In this document: positions 1 to 8,454 of the stretch, in pieces
Layout: the number at the start of each line of letters is the position of its first letter
Numbering within the stretch: position 1 is the first letter of the stretch
Assembly: GCA_035566435.1 (NCBI GenBank)
Contig: DATMRF010000142.1
Coordinates: 1-42,584 of the forward strand
Direction of reading: 5' to 3'
Length of the DNA stretch: 42,584 bases
Source of the DNA: DATMRF01 sp035566435
GTDB lineage: Bacteria > Verrucomicrobiota > Verrucomicrobiia > Limisphaerales > UBA8199
Program-made: the position numbers and the translations under genes
Notes under the pieces: generated by a model
Told to the model about the DNA's origin: nothing
Database searches by the model: none
The model's input: the letters and a program-made list of their open reading frames with translations, nothing else

Positions 1-1
1 G

Positions 2-3000
2 GCGGGGAGTTATCACGGGGGTTTGTGGTTGAGTGACGCGGTGGATTCGCCGTTGATTGATGCTGGGGACCTGGCTTCGCCCTACAACCTGGAGCCGGCG
101 GCCAACGGCAATCGCATCAACCTCGGCTTCGAAGGCGATACCGCCCAGGCCTCCAAATCGCACACCATCGTGGTCCAGTTGCTGACCTTTATCGGGGGCG
201 AAAAAGTCCGTCAGGGCCAGGCTTCGTTGATCCTCTGGCGCTCGGTTGGGTTCGCGAGCGGGGACCTGCTGACCATAGAGTTCTCCAGCGACAACGGCGC
301 TACGTTTACGACGCTGGCGACGGGGCGCGTCAATGACGGCGGGTATGCTTGGAATCCGACGGTGCCAACCCTCCACGGGCTTATCCGCATCAGTAGCCCG
401 AGCCATACCGGCGTTCAGGATGTGTCACGCAGCACATTCGTGGTCGGCAATGCGACGAACAGCTTCTACGTCAACGATGGCTCGCGAACCGGTGACCAGT
501 ACACAACCGCGATCGGCAACAATGCCAACAGCGGCACCACGCCGGGCGACCCCATGTCTTCGCTGAATGCACTGCTGGGAGCCTACACCCTGGGACCCGG
601 AGACACAGTCTATGTGGACACCGGCGTGTACAATCTCCCGACGAACGTGAAGATTTCGGCCGCGGACTCCGGCGTGACCATTGTTGGCCCCACCACCAAC
701 GCGAATCTTGGCCCGGGGTATCAACAAGTAGTGCTGGGTGATTCGCCGACGGCCTATTATCGGTTAGGGGATGCTTCCGGTGCCACGGCCACCGACGGTT
801 CGGGCAATCTCCTCAATGGCACTTACGTCAACAATCCCACGCTGGGTTCACCAGGGGCCATCGGCGGCGACTCAAACACGGCGATTACGCTCTCGGGCGG
901 GACCAACGGCAGCTACGTCAGCCTGCCTTCGGGCTTTGCGAACTTCACGGGCGGGATCACGCTGGAGGCCTGGATCTTTCCCACCGCGCTGACGACTTCG
1001 ATGCGGTTCTTCGATCTGGGCACAGGGCAGGCTAGCGACAACATCCTGTTCTGCCGGAACGGCAACAGCAACGAGCTGTTCTTGCAGGTCTACAATGGGT
1101 CGTCGGCCGGTGGTTCGGTGAGTACGAGTGGGGGTGCGCTGGAGCTCAACAAGTGGCAGTATATCGCGGCAACGGTCGGACCGAATGGTTCGGCGGTGAT
1201 TTATAAGAATGGACGGCCGATTGCCAGCGGGACGGTCAACGTGCCCAACAATGTTCTGCGCACAAGCAACTTCATCGGCAAGAGCAACTGGACCGGGGAG
1301 ATTCCTTTCACCGGCAGCGTCGATGAAGCTGCGATCTATAACTACGTGCTGTCGCCTGACCGGATTGCGACGCACTATCTCAATGCGGTGTCACAGGGGG
1401 CGGTGCTTAGCCGCGGCAACCCCGGCAGCGGGCGTTATGCCATCGAGTTAACGGGGGCGACGGGTGTTACGATCCAGAACCTCCAGTTTACCGGCGCGGA
1501 ACAGGGATTCGTCGCTTCCGGCGCGGTTGGACTCACGCTGATAGGGAATGTTTCGTTCAACAACGCGTCGTGCGGCTTTTACGTTAACACTGACGTCCAG
1601 AATGCGGTGGTCCGCGGCAACACGGCCTACGGCACTGCTGGTAACTCGAGCACCGATGAAAACACGGGCTTCTACCTGCGCGGCTACCACATGACGGTTG
1701 ACGGGAACGTGGCCTACAAACTCGGCGCGCAGTTCGGCGATGGCATCGATATCGATTCGGCGGACGCCCTCACCTTCACCAACAACCTTACCTATAATAA
1801 CACGAACGGGATGACCATCACGTTGACGCAGGGTGTCATCCATGGCAATGAGGCCCGGAACAACAGCCGCGGCCTGTTCGTCAACGACAACAATGCCGCG
1901 GCACGCACTCTGGCTTATCAAAACAATCTGCATGACAACAGCACCGGCCTGCAATTGGAAGGCAATGTCGAGGCCTATGGAAATACGGCTACCGCCAACC
2001 TAGGCTCGGGTATTTATGCCGACAACAGCGCTGGCGATAATACCTGGGTCTACGACAACTATTCGGTAAGAAACTCGATCGGCATCGAGGCTGGCCTGGG
2101 CCGCATCTACAATAATCGCGTGGCGGGCAACACCACCCGGGGTCTCCTGTTCGACAACAACGTTGTTTTCGCGAATGGCAACATCGTTTACGGCAACGGG
2201 GTGGGTATCGAGGTGGACGGGAGCTCCAGCGGCGGCACTCAGTTGCTCAACAACCTGGTTTATCAGAACGCCAACTATGGAATCTACGTCCATGGCGTTC
2301 AGTACAACGGCGCTGTTCGTATCGTCAATAACACCATCTACCACGATACCGGCAGCGCCATCCGCTGGGAAAGCAACAACCAGCCGCTGAACCTTTACAA
2401 CAACATCATTGTGATCAATGGCGGCTTTGGGGTCGAGTTGATCGGGAGCCTCACCGGGTTCGATAGCGATTACAACGACATCTTCCCGACGCGGCCAGGC
2501 GCCAATGTCGGCAAATACCTCACCCAGCCTAACTCCGCCACGCTGGCCGCCTGGCAGACGGTGTCCGGAAAGGATGCCCACAGCCTCTCGGTCGACCCGG
2601 GTTTCATTGACATCAACGGCGCCGATAATTTGCTGGGCTGGACCCAACCGGATCCTCAGAGCCAGTTCGCTGACTTTGGGCGGGACGACAATTTCCATCT
2701 CAAGGCCCATTCACCCGTGATCGACGCCGCTAATAGCGACGTCGCGCCTACCCTGGACGCCGAAGGCAACGCGCGCGTCGACGACCCTGGCACCCCGAAC
2801 ACCGGCGCCGGAGTTTACCGCTTCTACGACATGGGAGCCTTTGAGTTCCTGGGCTCCAGCTCGGATATCGTCCCGCCGACTGTGGTCAGCATTCTTCCTT
2901 TCGGCGCAAGCGGCAACCCGCTCAGCGACGCGCGCTTCAGCACCTTCACAATTCACTTCAGTAAGCCGCTCCAACCCCTCAGCGCGCAAAGCCTCTCCCT

Positions 3001-6000
3001 CTATTCGCTCGTCGAGGCCGGTCCGGATGGTCTCCTGGGTACAACCGATGACGTCCCCATACAAATCAGCAGCATCAGCTACACGCCCGGCTCACAGGAC
3101 GTTTCCGTGAATCTGAACGGGCAACTCCCTCAGGGGATTTATCGGCTGACGTTGATCAGCGGCGCCAACGGAGCCATTGTCGACCAGTCGGGAAATGCGC
3201 TCGATGGCGACGGCAACGGCATCGCCGGCGGAAACTTTGTGCGTGACTTCCGCCTGGACCTGACTGCCCCGATCGTCGGTTCCGTCACTCCGAACGGTCC
3301 GGTTGGCACTGGTCCGACGCGCTTTACGGTGGTCTTCCAGGAGAATCTGCAAATGGACGCTACCACAATCACCAACGTGGCAAATTACAGCCTGTTCTCG
3401 ACGATCCTCGAAACGTTTGGCACGCCAAGCGACGTCGATGAATCCGTCCGTATCACTGGGGTAACCTACGACGCGACGACGAAGACGGCGACCATCAATC
3501 TCTCCGGGCCCTTGGCGTCGCGGCGCTACGAGCTGATCGTTCGTTCCACCATTACCGATCAGGCCGGTAACGCCATCGCCGGCGGCGTGAACTACTTGAG
3601 TTTCCTCCAGGTCGGTGTGCCCGTGCTGACGCCCATTGCCGATAAATCGGTCTATGACGGGAGCTTACTGACCTTCACAGCAACGGCCGCCGATCCCGAC
3701 AACGTCGGCACTCTCAGCTTCAATCTTGGGCCGGGCGCGCCTGCCGGCGCCGCGATTACCAGCAACGGCGTGTTCACCTGGACGCCCACCGCGGCGCAGG
3801 CTGGTTCCGTGTATAACATCCGTGTAATCGTGACGGACCAGGACGTCCCGCCGCTCACCGCCTCCCAAACGTTCGCCGTCACGGTGCTGCCCAACCTGCC
3901 GCCGGTCGTCGTGTCCACGACGATCAACAACAGCGCGGCGCAGCGCTCCTGGATCGGCAGCCTCACTTTCCAATTCAGCGACAATGTCTCTGGCACTTTA
4001 ACTACCGGCAACACGCTCCTGACCAACGTGACCACGGGCGCGACCATTCCAACGGCGAGTATCGCGCTGACATACAATACGGCCACCAACCAGGCCGTGA
4101 TTACCTTCCCGGGCCTCGCCGGCCAGTCACTGCCCGATGGCAATTACCTTCTCACTCTGCTGGCCGCGGGCATTACCGGCTCGCACGGCAAGCCCATGGC
4201 CGCCAACTACACCTTCTCCTTCTTCGCCCTGGCGGGCGATGCCAACGGTGACCGGGTTGTGAATGACGCGGACCTCTACGCGGTCTGGCGGGAGCTGCAA
4301 AAACCCGCGGCCTCCCGCAACCTGGCCGATGACCTCAATGGCGATGGCCAGGTGACCCAGGCCGATCTCGACCTCGTACGCGCCCATTATCTGGCCACGC
4401 TGGCGCCACCGCCGGTCTCCGTGGTTAGCGCCAGCGTCAACGACGGTCAGGCGCAGCGGTCCCGTGTGTTCGATGTCGTCCTTCAGTTCAGCGGCGCCGC
4501 GAATCTCAACGCCGCCAGCGTGACGCTGTGGGACGTCAATTCCGGCACCGCGGTAAGCGGACTGGCATTGACTTTCGACCCTGCTACCAACCGTGCCCGG
4601 CTGACCTTCCCCGGCCTGGCGAACCAGCAACTCCCCGACGGCAATTACGAGTTGGTGGTGCTAGCTTCGCGCGTGACCGACGCGCTGGGCCGGCCTCTGG
4701 CCGTCGATTTCCACTTCACTTTCTTCGCCCTGACGGGGGATGTGAATGGTGACCGGGCAGTGAATGATGCCGACATTTATTCCGTCTGGCAGGAGCTGCT
4801 CAAACCGGCGGCGTCACGAAATTTGAACTATGACCTGAATGGAGACGGACAGGTCACCCAGGCCGACCTCGGCATTGTGAGCGCGCATTATTTGGCCACT
4901 CTGACCATCCCGCAAGTCACGGTGGTCAGCGCGAGCGTCAACGACGGGCTCGCGCAACGGTCGCGCGTGTTTGACGTCGTCTTGCAGTTCAGCGCCCCGG
5001 TGACGCTCACTGCCTCGAGCGTGGTGCTCTGGAACGTCGATACGGGCGTATCGGTCAGCGGTTTGGCGCTGAGCTTCGATCCGACCACCGATCGCGCGAA
5101 GGTGACCTTCCCCGGCCTGCCAAACCAACAACTTCCCGACGGCAACTACGAGATGGTCGTGCTGGCGTCGCGCGTCACCGACACTCAGGGCCGGCCTATG
5201 GCCACCGATTTCCACTTTGCCTTCTTTGCCCTGAGCGGGGATGTCAATGGTGACCGGGTGGTGAATGACGCTGACGTTTACGCCGTCTACCAGCAGCTAC
5301 TCCTGCCGGCCGCCTCCCGGAACCTGAACTTCGATCTCAATGGTGACGGGCAGGTCACCCAGGCCGATCTCGACATCGTCCGTGCCCACTACCTGACAAC
5401 ACTCCCCGCGCCCGCCCTGACGGTAGTCACTTCGACCGTCAACAGCGGTCAGGCACAACGCTCCCGGGTGTTCAACGTGCTGCTTCAGTTCAACGGCAAT
5501 GTCTCCGCCAGTCTTTCTGCCGCCGACCTTACTCTCACGAACCTGGATACGCGCGCGACTGTTACCGGTTTCGCCGTCGCCTTCGACGCAAGCTTGTACT
5601 TGGCCACAGTGACATTCCCGGGGCTGGCCAACCAACAACTGCCCGATGGTAACTACGAACTGGTCGTTCTTGGTGCCGGTGTTACCGACGCCTCGAACAG
5701 CCCCATGGCTGCGGATTTCCATTTCCGTTTCTTTGCCCTCACAGGCGATGCCAACGGCGACCGAGTCGTCAATGATCTGGACCTTTACCAGGTCTGGCAG
5801 GAACTGCTTAAGCCGGCAGGCACCCAGAACCTCAACAGCGACCTGAACGGCGATGGGCAGGTCACGTCGGCCGACGTAGCTATTGTGAAGAGCCACTACC
5901 TTGCTACTCTGGCCGCCCCCGCCGCCGCGTTCTCGTCGCCGATGCGCTCACCTGTTGGTGCTCTCGCCGTTCAAACCTCCGTGTTTACTCCAATCAATTC

Positions 6001-6247
6001 ATCCGCGCAGCTTACCGGCCCCTCGCCGGCGTTCTCTCAGGCGCTGGCGGCGACACCTCAAACCACCCCGCTCGGCTCGGGCTTCGCCCCGCCAAACCTC
6101 TGGTCCGCCGCCCGCGATCAGGGCGATTATCCTTTCGCTCAGCGATCTCAGTTCCAGAGTGCCGATGACGGCACTCCAACCTGGGAACATCTTTTTGGCC
6201 GGAAACTGTGGCTCAAGTGGACACGCAAATCAGGACACATGTTATGA
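2..6247 (+). CDS. Giant exported beta-helix/LamG/Ig-like protein with four dockerin-type modules (5' end outside window)
   Basis: The frame is open to base 2 with no convincing start, and the first residues (SPLIDAGD...) look like the end of a parallel beta-helix repeat, so the N-terminus lies upstream. Counting from base 23: about residues 145-230 begin a pectate-lyase-like right-handed beta-helix; 233-455 are a LamG/concanavalin-like domain (AYYRLGD, ITLEAWIFPT, YIAATV); 459-945 are a long Asn-rich beta-helix ending in GAFEF; 950-1195 are two Ig-like domains of the SwmB/Big type; 1199-1290 are a putative-Ig (He_PIG) domain. Four modules of about 165 residues follow, each an Ig-like domain plus a dockerin-like pair of calcium loops (DANGDRVVND and DLNGDGQVTQAD). 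The tail is Ser/Pro/Ala-rich. Its likely role is a secreted or cell-surface polysaccharide-binding or lyase-like protein. No catalytic residues could be assigned. The stop overlaps the next start (ATGA), which implies coupled translation. Confidence 0.85.
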   Translation, partial: AGSYHGGLWLSDAVDSPLIDAGDLASPYNLEPAANGNRINLGFEGDTAQASKSHTIVVQLLTFIGGEKVRQGQASLILWRSVGFASGDLLTIEFSSDNGATFTTLATGRVNDGGYAWNPTVPTLHGLIRISSPSHTGVQDVSRSTFVVGNATNSFYVNDGSRTGDQYTTAIGNNANSGTTPGDPMSSLNALLGAYTLGPGDTVYVDTGVYNLPTNVKISAADSGVTIVGPTTNANLGPGYQQVVLGDSPTAYYRLGDASGATATDGSGNLLNGTYVNNPTLGSPGAIGGDSNTAITLSGGTNGSYVSLPSGFANFTGGITLEAWIFPTALTTSMRFFDLGTGQASDNILFCRNGNSNELFLQVYNGSSAGGSVSTSGGALELNKWQYIAATVGPNGSAVIYKNGRPIASGTVNVPNNVLRTSNFIGKSNWTGEIPFTGSVDEAAIYNYVLSPDRIATHYLNAVSQGAVLSRGNPGSGRYAIELTGATGVTIQNLQFTGAEQGFVASGAVGLTLIGNVSFNNASCGFYVNTDVQNAVVRGNTAYGTAGNSSTDENTGFYLRGYHMTVDGNVAYKLGAQFGDGIDIDSADALTFTNNLTYNNTNGMTITLTQGVIHGNEARNNSRGLFVNDNNAAARTLAYQNNLHDNSTGLQLEGNVEAYGNTATANLGSGIYADNSAGDNTWVYDNYSVRNSIGIEAGLGRIYNNRVAGNTTRGLLFDNNVVFANGNIVYGNGVGIEVDGSSSGGTQLLNNLVYQNANYGIYVHGVQYNGAVRIVNNTIYHDTGSAIRWESNNQPLNLYNNIIVINGGFGVELIGSLTGFDSDYNDIFPTRPGANVGKYLTQPNSATLAAWQTVSGKDAHSLSVDPGFIDINGADNLLGWTQPDPQSQFADFGRDDNFHLKAHSPVIDAANSDVAPTLDAEGNARVDDPGTPNTGAGVYRFYDMGAFEFLGSSSDIVPPTVVSILPFGASGNPLSDARFSTFTIHFSKPLQPLSAQSLSLYSLVEAGPDGLLGTTDDVPIQISSISYTPGSQDVSVNLNGQLPQGIYRLTLISGANGAIVDQSGNALDGDGNGIAGGNFVRDFRLDLTAPIVGSVTPNGPVGTGPTRFTVVFQENLQMDATTITNVANYSLFSTILETFGTPSDVDESVRITGVTYDATTKTATINLSGPLASRRYELIVRSTITDQAGNAIAGGVNYLSFLQVGVPVLTPIADKSVYDGSLLTFTATAADPDNVGTLSFNLGPGAPAGAAITSNGVFTWTPTAAQAGSVYNIRVIVTDQDVPPLTASQTFAVTVLPNLPPVVVSTTINNSAAQRSWIGSLTFQFSDNVSGTLTTGNTLLTNVTTGATIPTASIALTYNTATNQAVITFPGLAGQSLPDGNYLLTLLAAGITGSHGKPMAANYTFSFFALAGDANGDRVVNDADLYAVWRELQKPAASRNLADDLNGDGQVTQADLDLVRAHYLATLAPPPVSVVSASVNDGQAQRSRVFDVVLQFSGAANLNAASVTLWDVNSGTAVSGLALTFDPATNRARLTFPGLANQQLPDGNYELVVLASRVTDALGRPLAVDFHFTFFALTGDVNGDRAVNDADIYSVWQELLKPAASRNLNYDLNGDGQVTQADLGIVSAHYLATLTIPQVTVVSASVNDGLAQRSRVFDVVLQFSAPVTLTASSVVLWNVDTGVSVSGLALSFDPTTDRAKVTFPGLPNQQLPDGNYEMVVLASRVTDTQGRPMATDFHFAFFALSGDVNGDRVVNDADVYAVYQQLLLPAASRNLNFDLNGDGQVTQADLDIVRAHYLTTLPAPALTVVTSTVNSGQAQRSRVFNVLLQFNGNVSASLSAADLTLTNLDTRATVTGFAVAFDASLYLATVTFPGLANQQLPDGNYELVVLGAGVTDASNSPMAADFHFRFFALTGDANGDRVVNDLDLYQVWQELLKPAGTQNLNSDLNGDGQVTSADVAIVKSHYLATLAAPAAAFSSPMRSPVGALAVQTSVFTPINSSAQLTGPSPAFSQALAATPQTTPLGSGFAPPNLWSAARDQGDYPFAQRSQFQSADDGTPTWEHLFGRKLWLKWTRKSGHML
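3895..5914 (+). repeat. Four tandem Ig-like plus dockerin modules within the giant gene
   Basis: Four in-frame units of about 500 bp begin near 3895, 4410, 4908 and 5406. Each encodes an Ig-like domain (QRS...L.FPGL..Q.LPDGNY) followed by a dockerin-type segment with two Asp/Asn-rich loops, near 4234-4390, 4735-4890, 5236-5391 and 5746-5900. Units two and three are the most alike at DNA level. They look like products of internal duplication. Confidence 0.85.
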
Positions 6248-7050
6248 AAGCATCTAGCATTCGGATCTACGCAATTCTTGTCTTGGCGCTCATCCAGTGG
6301 CTCGGGAGTTCGCCCCGTGCCAGCGCCCAGGCCGTCGCCGTCACCATGCGCCTGGATACCAACCTGGTGACAGTAGGGCAGGGCACCACCTTGCACATAT
6401 CCGCGCAAGTCGTGCCAGGCCTTCGCCCCACCTCCGACCGTATCTTCTCGTGGTACGTCAATGTCCTCAATACCAATGGCGCTGCCGTCGGCGCGAATTA
6501 CAATGCCATGCTCAAGACCGCTTCCGACAATGACCCGTCGCTTTCGTCCAAAGGCACCAACAGTGGTGCCAACCGCTTCGCGATTTATGATACCTTCCTC
6601 AACCTGCCCGGCGCTGGCGTCGCCAATCCGGTCGAGTTGATGTCCATACCCGTTACCGGTCTGGCGGGTGGCAAGACCCGGTTTCTCGTCCAGGCCGGTT
6701 CCGGTGCGTCTCTCAGCTCCGATTTCCAGGTGGCGCCGACAGGCGGTGGAGCAGCCTACGTCGGCGGCGACTACAGCGCTGCTTTCGCCGATCTCAGCGT
6801 CACGAGTTCCATCCCCTGCGCGCTGAATCTCTTGGTGACCCCTCTGGCCGCGGGCGGTCGGCCCGGCGGCACGTTCCAGCTGAGCTTCAGCCCATGTCCG
6901 AACTACACCCACACTGTCGAGTCCAGGGCTGCGCTTGGCGACGTGATTGGCTGGCAGGCCCTCCCCGGCGCGCCCCACAACTCCGGCGTCGTGATCATCA
7001 CCAACACCGGGCCCGCGCGATTTTATCGCGTCCACGCAACTTCTCCCTAG
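6244..7050 (+). CDS. Small exported protein coupled to the dockerin protein; possibly cohesin-like
   Basis: I chose the ATG at 6244 because it overlaps the previous stop (ATGA) and gives a good signal peptide (MKASSIRIYAILVLALIQWL, cleavage after ASA). The product is 268 residues. Residues about 30-185 read like a cohesin-type beta-sandwich: an opening VTVGQGTTL segment, alternating hydrophobic strands, PVELMSIPVTGL, and a closing FLVQAGSG segment. The C-terminal part (FQLSFSPCPNYTHTVESR... FYRVHATS) is the Ig-like tail often seen on exported verrucomicrobial proteins. Cohesins bind dockerins, so the coupling to a four-dockerin gene makes that reading attractive. The similarity is judged by eye and is weak; a general exported beta-sandwich is the fallback. 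Confidence 0.8.
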   Translation: MKASSIRIYAILVLALIQWLGSSPRASAQAVAVTMRLDTNLVTVGQGTTLHISAQVVPGLRPTSDRIFSWYVNVLNTNGAAVGANYNAMLKTASDNDPSLSSKGTNSGANRFAIYDTFLNLPGAGVANPVELMSIPVTGLAGGKTRFLVQAGSGASLSSDFQVAPTGGGAAYVGGDYSAAFADLSVTSSIPCALNLLVTPLAAGGRPGGTFQLSFSPCPNYTHTVESRAALGDVIGWQALPGAPHNSGVVIITNTGPARFYRVHATSP

Positions 7051-7055
7051 GCCGC

Positions 7056-8294
7056 TCAGATACCCGCCCAATCGATCGGCTGCCGGATATCCAGCCTCGG
7101 GAGTTTTTCGTGCACAACCTCAGGGTACTTCTGAGCGGCGCCCGTATTAAACACCAGGATGCGCTCCTGGGGTCGGATGGTTCCACGTTTGAGCAGAATC
7201 TCCAGCGCGCCCAGGCAAACCGCCGTTTCCGGGCAGAGGGCGATTCCCTCCCGCGCGGCGGCCAGTTGCATCCACTTGGGAATGTCTCCTTCCGGTGCTG
7301 CCAGCGCCAACCCGCCGCTCTCGCGCACCGCGTCGAGGATCATGAAGTCCCCCACCGCGGCCGGCACTCTCAGGCCGCTGGCAATCGTCGCCGCGTTTTC
7401 GAATTTTTTGGCAAAACGCTCCCCTTTTTCGAACGCCACCGCGATCGGCGCGCACCCATCGCTTTGGCACGAAATCATCCGCGGTCGTTTTGACGACTTG
7501 AGCCAGCCGAGGGCCGCCAGTTCCTTGAATGCCTTCCACATTCCGATCAGGCCCGTTCCCCCGCCGGTCGGATACAGAATCACGTCGGGCAGCTCCCAGT
7601 CAAACTGCTCGGCCAGTTCTAAGCCCATGGTCTTTTTGCCCTCGATTCGGTACGGTTCCTTGAGCGTCGAAACGTCAAACCAGCCCTTGGCCTTCTTCCC
7701 CTCGCCGACGATGCGCCCGCAATCGGTGATCAGCCCGTTAACCAGGAACGTTTTCGCACCCAAGAGGAAGCATTCCTTTTGGTTGATCGTCGGCGTGTCC
7801 TCCGGCATGAAGACATATGCTTTCATTCCGGCCAGCGCGGCGTAGGCCGCCATCGCCCCGCCGGCGTTGCCAGCCGTGGGCACCGCGACATTGGTGATCC
7901 CGAGTTCTTTCGCCTTGGAAATCGCCATCGCCATTCCACGCGCCTTGAAGCTGCCCGTGGGCAGCCGGCTTTCGTCTTTGATATAGAGGTTTTCGACCCC
8001 AAAGTCAGATCCCAGGCGTTTCGTGCTCAGAATCGGGGTTACCGTCTCCACCAGCGACACGATGTTACCGGGGTCACGCACCGGCAGCATCTCCTGGTAA
8101 CGCCAGAGCGTCGGCGGGCGCCCCGCCAGCGCCGCCTTCGGGAATTGTTGCCTCAACCTCGGCAAGTCGTAACGCACCCAGAGCGGGCGCTGGCAGGATG
8201 TGCACAGGTTTTGGATTTGGGCATGGTCGTAGCGCTGGCCGCATTGGGCGCACTCCAGGTGCGTGACGAAATCATTCGAGAGGTTGGCTGACAT
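7056..8294 (-). CDS. thrC: Threonine synthase
   Basis: This PLP enzyme (EC 4.2.3.1) converts O-phosphohomoserine to threonine in the cytoplasm. The 412-residue product starts with a zinc-ribbon-like segment with Cys at 15, 18, 31 and 34 (CAQC...CTSC). The fold-type II core follows: KDESRLPTGSFKARG puts the PLP lysine at about K118, PTAGNAGGAMAAYAA is the substrate/cofactor loop, and YPTGGGTGLIGMWKA is the glycine-rich phosphate-binding loop. The length fits the Cys-rich N-terminal class of threonine synthases. It converges on the small exported protein with a 5-bp gap and no visible terminator, and is divergent from the GH2 gene. It looks like a single housekeeping gene. A related PLP beta-replacing enzyme is the only realistic alternative. 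Confidence 0.88.
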   Translation of the reverse strand: MSANLSNDFVTHLECAQCGQRYDHAQIQNLCTSCQRPLWVRYDLPRLRQQFPKAALAGRPPTLWRYQEMLPVRDPGNIVSLVETVTPILSTKRLGSDFGVENLYIKDESRLPTGSFKARGMAMAISKAKELGITNVAVPTAGNAGGAMAAYAALAGMKAYVFMPEDTPTINQKECFLLGAKTFLVNGLITDCGRIVGEGKKAKGWFDVSTLKEPYRIEGKKTMGLELAEQFDWELPDVILYPTGGGTGLIGMWKAFKELAALGWLKSSKRPRMISCQSDGCAPIAVAFEKGERFAKKFENAATIASGLRVPAAVGDFMILDAVRESGGLALAAPEGDIPKWMQLAAAREGIALCPETAVCLGALEILLKRGTIRPQERILVFNTGAAQKYPEVVHEKLPRLDIRQPIDWAGI

Positions 8295-8454
8295 TTATGA
8301 ACCATTAGAAGCCAGACTGAACTCCTTCGACAACCCTAATGTGCAGGTCAATACTGGGTCGGTTCTGGTGGACTTGAGCTAGTGGCTTAGGATGTTAAAC
8401 AGCGGATTGTTCATTGCCAAGAGCGGGCTTTGTCCCGCAGACTTTCCGCCTGGT

